Assembly: GCA_040755725.1 (NCBI GenBank)
Contig: JBFMAI010000039.1
Span: forward strand, 209,563 to 273,562
Length of the DNA stretch: 64,000 bases
Direction: 5' to 3'
DNA from: JBFMAI01 sp040755725
Lineage (GTDB): Bacteria; Planctomycetota; Phycisphaerae; UBA1845; Fen-1342
The stretch's first letter is position 1; each line of letters begins with the position of its first letter. This document shows positions 61,376 to 64,000 of this stretch, in pieces. The notes beneath the pieces were generated by a model that was given only the letters and a program-made list of their open reading frames with translations, was not told the DNA's origin and made no database searches. The translations under genes were made by a program, and so were the position numbers.

Positions 61376-63172
61376 TCACTCCTCCGGCTCCAGCACCGTC
61401 ATGAACGCCTTCTGCGGGATGTCCACCCGGCCGATGGTCTTCATCCGCTTCTTGCCCTCTTTCTGCTTCTCCAGCAGCTTCCGTTTCCGCGTCACATCGC
61501 CGCCGTAGCACTTGGCCGTCACGTTCTTGCGGAACGGCTTGATCGTCTCGCGGGCGATGATCTTGCTGCCGATCGCGGCCTGGAGGGCGATCTCGAACTG
61601 GTGGCGGGCGATCTCGCGGCGGAGCTTGATCAGGAACCGCCGTCCGCGGGCCTCCGCCTTGCTGCGGTGGCAGATCAGGCTGAGGGCGTCCACCGCCACC
61701 CCGTTCACGAGGATGTCGAGCTTCACGAGGTCGCTGGCCCGGTAACCGATGACGTGGTAGTCCATCGTCCCGTAGCCGCGGGTCACACTCTTCAGCTTGT
61801 CATAGAAATCGTAGAGAATCTCGTTGAAGGGGAACTCGTACGTCAGCATCACGCGCTGCGGCGACAGGTACTCCTGCTTGCGGAACTCGCCGCGGCGCTG
61901 GTCGGCGAGCTGCATGATGTTGCCGATCGCGTCCGCCGGCGTGATGATCTGCACCTCGATGATGGGCTCGCGCAGCTCCTCGATCGTCCCCATGTCGGGC
62001 AAATCGCCCGCCGACTCGACGTGCTGCGTGGTCCCGTCCCGCAACCGCACCTCGTACGTCACGCTGGGGGCCGTCTGCACCACCGACACGCCGCCCTCGC
62101 GCTCCAGCCGCTCCTGCACGATGTCCATGTGCAGCAGCCCCAGGAACCCGCAGCGGTACCCCGGCCCCAGCGCGTCGCTGTGCTGCGGCGTGAAGCTGAA
62201 CGAAGCGTCGTTCAGGCTCAGCTTCCCTAGCGCCTCGCGCAGCGCATCGAACGTCTCCCCGCTCGACGGATAAAAGTCGCAGAACACCATGTGCTGCGGC
62301 GGCCGATACCCCGGCAGGGCCGCCGCCGCCGGATGCGCGGCGTCGGTGACCGTGTCGCCCACGGTCACGTCCTGGAGGCTCTTGATGCTGGCGACCAGGT
62401 AGCCGGTTTCGCCCGCGGCGAGCTGGTCGCAGGGCGTCATCGCAGGGCGGAACTTGCCGAGCTCCGAGACCTGGTACGTCCGCTGTCGCCCCATCAGCAG
62501 GACCTTCTGCCCCTTGCGAATCGTGCCGTTCACCACGCGCAGGTAGCAGATGACACCGCGGTAGTCGTTGTACTCCGAATCGAAGATCAGCGCCTGGAGC
62601 GGGGCCGCGGGGTCGCCCTTCGGCGGCGGTAGGTGCCGCACAATCGCCCGAATCAGGTCGTCCACGCCCGCCCCGGATTTCGCCGACACGAACTGCACGT
62701 GATCGGCGCTGATGCCCAGGACGTGCTCGATCTCCAGGGCGGCATCTTCCGGGTGGGCGCTGGGCAGGTCGATCTTGTTGATGACGGGAATGATCTCCAG
62801 GTCGTTGGCGACTGCGGCGTAGGCGTTGGCCACTGTCTGGGCCTGCACGCCCTGCGTCGCATCCACGACCAGCAACGCCCCGTCGCACGCCGCCAGGGCC
62901 CGATCGACCTCGTAGTGGAAATCCACGTGCCCCGGCGTGTCGATCAGGTTGAACATGTACGTGTGACCGTCCACGGTCATGTCGAGCGTGACGGCGGAGG
63001 CCTTGATCGTGATGCCGCGTTCGCGCTCCAGGTCCATGTCGTCCAGGGCGCACTCGCGCATGTCGCGCTCGGAGATGGCCCCGCTGATCTGAAGCAGTCG
63101 GTCGGCCAGCGTGCTCTTGCCGTGGTCGATGTGGGCAATGATCGAGAAGTTGCGAATGTGTTTCCGGTTCAT
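61376..63172 (-). CDS. lepA: Elongation factor 4 (LepA)
   Basis: A 598-residue ribosomal back-translocase/assembly GTPase, normal for the family. The G domain has FSIIAHIDHGKSTLADRLLQ, ERGITIKASAV, DTPGHVDFHYEVDRAL and NKIDLPSAHPE. LepA-specific features are GLLHMDIVQERLEREGG, the typical VDALSLICHRSKAEARGR and the C-terminal domain RKNVTAKCYGGDVTRKRKLL. The ATG at 63172 fits the family start. It converges with typA and is divergent from the beta-propeller gene. Confidence 0.97.
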   Translation of the reverse strand: MNRKHIRNFSIIAHIDHGKSTLADRLLQISGAISERDMRECALDDMDLERERGITIKASAVTLDMTVDGHTYMFNLIDTPGHVDFHYEVDRALAACDGALLVVDATQGVQAQTVANAYAAVANDLEIIPVINKIDLPSAHPEDAALEIEHVLGISADHVQFVSAKSGAGVDDLIRAIVRHLPPPKGDPAAPLQALIFDSEYNDYRGVICYLRVVNGTIRKGQKVLLMGRQRTYQVSELGKFRPAMTPCDQLAAGETGYLVASIKSLQDVTVGDTVTDAAHPAAAALPGYRPPQHMVFCDFYPSSGETFDALREALGKLSLNDASFSFTPQHSDALGPGYRCGFLGLLHMDIVQERLEREGGVSVVQTAPSVTYEVRLRDGTTQHVESAGDLPDMGTIEELREPIIEVQIITPADAIGNIMQLADQRRGEFRKQEYLSPQRVMLTYEFPFNEILYDFYDKLKSVTRGYGTMDYHVIGYRASDLVKLDILVNGVAVDALSLICHRSKAEARGRRFLIKLRREIARHQFEIALQAAIGSKIIARETIKPFRKNVTAKCYGGDVTRKRKLLEKQKEGKKRMKTIGRVDIPQKAFMTVLEPEE

Positions 63173-63304
63173 GGAGTATCCGAGACCCGCTTTCCAGCTC
63201 GCGGCGCGGGCCGTGCATTATATGGCTTTCCGCGCCCGGGACGTTCCCCGGTCGCCGCCCGGCTGCTACACTGATAGCCGCTCTATCATCCACAGGAGCC
63301 CCCC

Positions 63305-63876
63305 ATGCGTCTAATCTTCTCCATCGTGGCGGTCCTGGAACTGGTGGCCGGAGTCGCGGGCGGAGACTGGCCGCACTGGCGCGGTCCCAACCACGACGGC
63401 CTGAGCCCGGAGAAGGGCCTCCGAACTACCTGGGACGCACCGCCGCCGAAGGTCTGGGAACGCGAAATCGGCCCCGCGTTCAGCAGTTTCGCCTGCGTCG
63501 GCGACCGCGCGTACACGTGCGGCACGTTGGACAAGCAGCAGACGTTGCTGTGCCTGAAGGCCGACACGGGCGACGTGCTCTGGAAGCGGCCTTTCGAGCC
63601 GCGCTACCACGAGCCGCAAGGCGGCGACGGCACGCGGGCCACCCCCGCCGTCCACGACGGTCGCGTCTTTGTCATCGGCGCCCTGGGCCGCCTCTTGTGC
63701 GCCAGCGCCGACACCGGCGAGGAAGTGTGGAGCCGGCAGTTCAACGCGAAGCCGGAGTGGGGCTACAGCGGGTCGGTGTTGGTCGAGAACGAGCTGGTCA
63801 TCGTCCCCGTCGGCGGCCCCGACGCCGCCCTGCTCGCCCTCGATGCCAAGACCGGCTCGGAGGTCTGGAGGTGCGG
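63305..63876 (+). pseudogene. PQQ-type beta-propeller protein, N-terminal part, interrupted
   Basis: Starts with a signal peptide (MRLIFSIVAVLELVAGVAGG) and the opening DWPHWRGPNHDGLSP typical of planctomycete outer PQQ-like propellers. Propeller blades follow (CLKADTGDVLWKRPF, LCASADTGEEVWSRQF, ALDAKTGSEVWR). After residue 190 the frame remains open to the window edge, but the translation turns Arg/Lys-rich and no longer looks like a propeller, exactly where the sequence of an insertion-element end begins (63877). I therefore call it interrupted. If the transition is not an insertion, it is simply a gene running off the window. Confidence 0.65.
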
Positions 63877-64000
63877 TGTCAGCGGGCGGGCAAAACCAGC
63901 CAGGCGGGGGCGGGTGAAAACCAGCCACTTGAGGAGATTGCGGTTCGCGGTGACAGCCTATGCCGCCAGCAGTTGGCGGCAGGAGGCTGTGCATGGCGAA
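63877..64000 (+). mobile_element. Left end of an IS21-like insertion element, continuing past the window
   Basis: The sequence changes at TGTCAGCGGGCGGGC. Two direct repeats AAAACCAGCCA (63892-63902 and 63917-63927, 25 bp apart) follow, the multiple-terminal-repeat pattern of IS21-family ends. A perfect hairpin GCCGCCA-GCAGT-TGGCGGC lies at 63962-63980. Then GGAGG (63982-63986) and ATGGCGAA at 63993 look like the start of a transposase gene (istA position). The element family is inferred; the rest lies outside the window. Confidence 0.55.

Overview
The window is 64 kb of GC-rich bacterial DNA that most resembles a member of the Planctomycetota, probably the Phycisphaerae or a neighbouring lineage. 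The assignment is an inference from several features. Secreted proteins end in dockerin-like tails built on the motif GDINCDGNVDFGDINPFV. There is an anti-sigma protein with a DUF1559-like (H-X9-DG) outer domain, an HAF-repeat protein, an FG-GAP lipoprotein, a small CxxC zinc-ribbon protein, and many intergenic palindromes, one family of which translates as GEAPAEPRLAG-like peptide. I found no rRNA, tRNA or CRISPR array.

Layout. 0-4.1 kb: two tandem secreted M14 zinc carboxypeptidases with dockerin-like tails. 4.4-7.1 kb: an amidohydrolase, then an ECF sigma factor overlapping its membrane anti-sigma partner. 7.3-10.9 kb (minus): RNase H-like exonuclease, ThiD2-ThiE fusion, a small membrane protein and an endonuclease/exonuclease/phosphatase lipoprotein. 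11-14.8 kb: mutM, asnB, an orphan fliN and a second small membrane protein. 15-19.8 kb: RND efflux adaptor and pump. 20-27.4 kb: a family 9 glycosyltransferase, secreted FG-GAP and HAF proteins, an orphan solute-binding lipoprotein, a Ser/Thr/Gly-rich exported protein and an FGG-motif protein. 27.7-31 kb: GH65 hydrolase/phosphorylase and serine acetyltransferase. 31.3-37.7 kb (minus): an hpf-ptsN-ptsH-ptsP-DUF2344-rng block that looks like a regulatory PTS without a sugar permease. 38-46 kb: LacI regulator, a thioredoxin-fold/TPR exported protein and a 1647-residue surface protein.

46.1-54 kb is the most coherent accessory region. DNA photolyase, a DUF2867 SDR protein and a TIGR01777 SDR/SRPBCC protein form a tight three-gene operon. 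Beside it lie DUF378, a two-domain fasciclin protein and GTP cyclohydrolase I (folE). Divergent from folE is a MerR-type regulator with a cobalamin-binding domain related to the CarH/LitR photoreceptors. The folE-regulator spacer is unusually AT-rich, with back-to-back sigma-70-like promoters. I read this as a light- or oxidative-stress regulon. The regulator keeps the CarH W-x9-EH signature but has Tyr where the lower-ligand His is expected.

54-64 kb holds a Tat-exported sugar isomerase-like protein, a membrane glycosyltransferase, and three translation/ribosome GTPases (der, typA, lepA) with a fragment resembling the lepA 3' end upstream of typA. It ends in a PQQ-type beta-propeller gene that appears to be cut by the end of an IS21-like element running off the window.

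Palindromic repeats recur throughout. One is a 57-bp double-hairpin element present four times at exactly the same length with compensatory stem changes. Copies of three different palindrome families lie inside open coding frames (photolyase, glycosyltransferase 39, glycosyltransferase 9) without breaking them, much like the Rickettsia palindromic elements. All calls come from reading the sequence; no database search was run.
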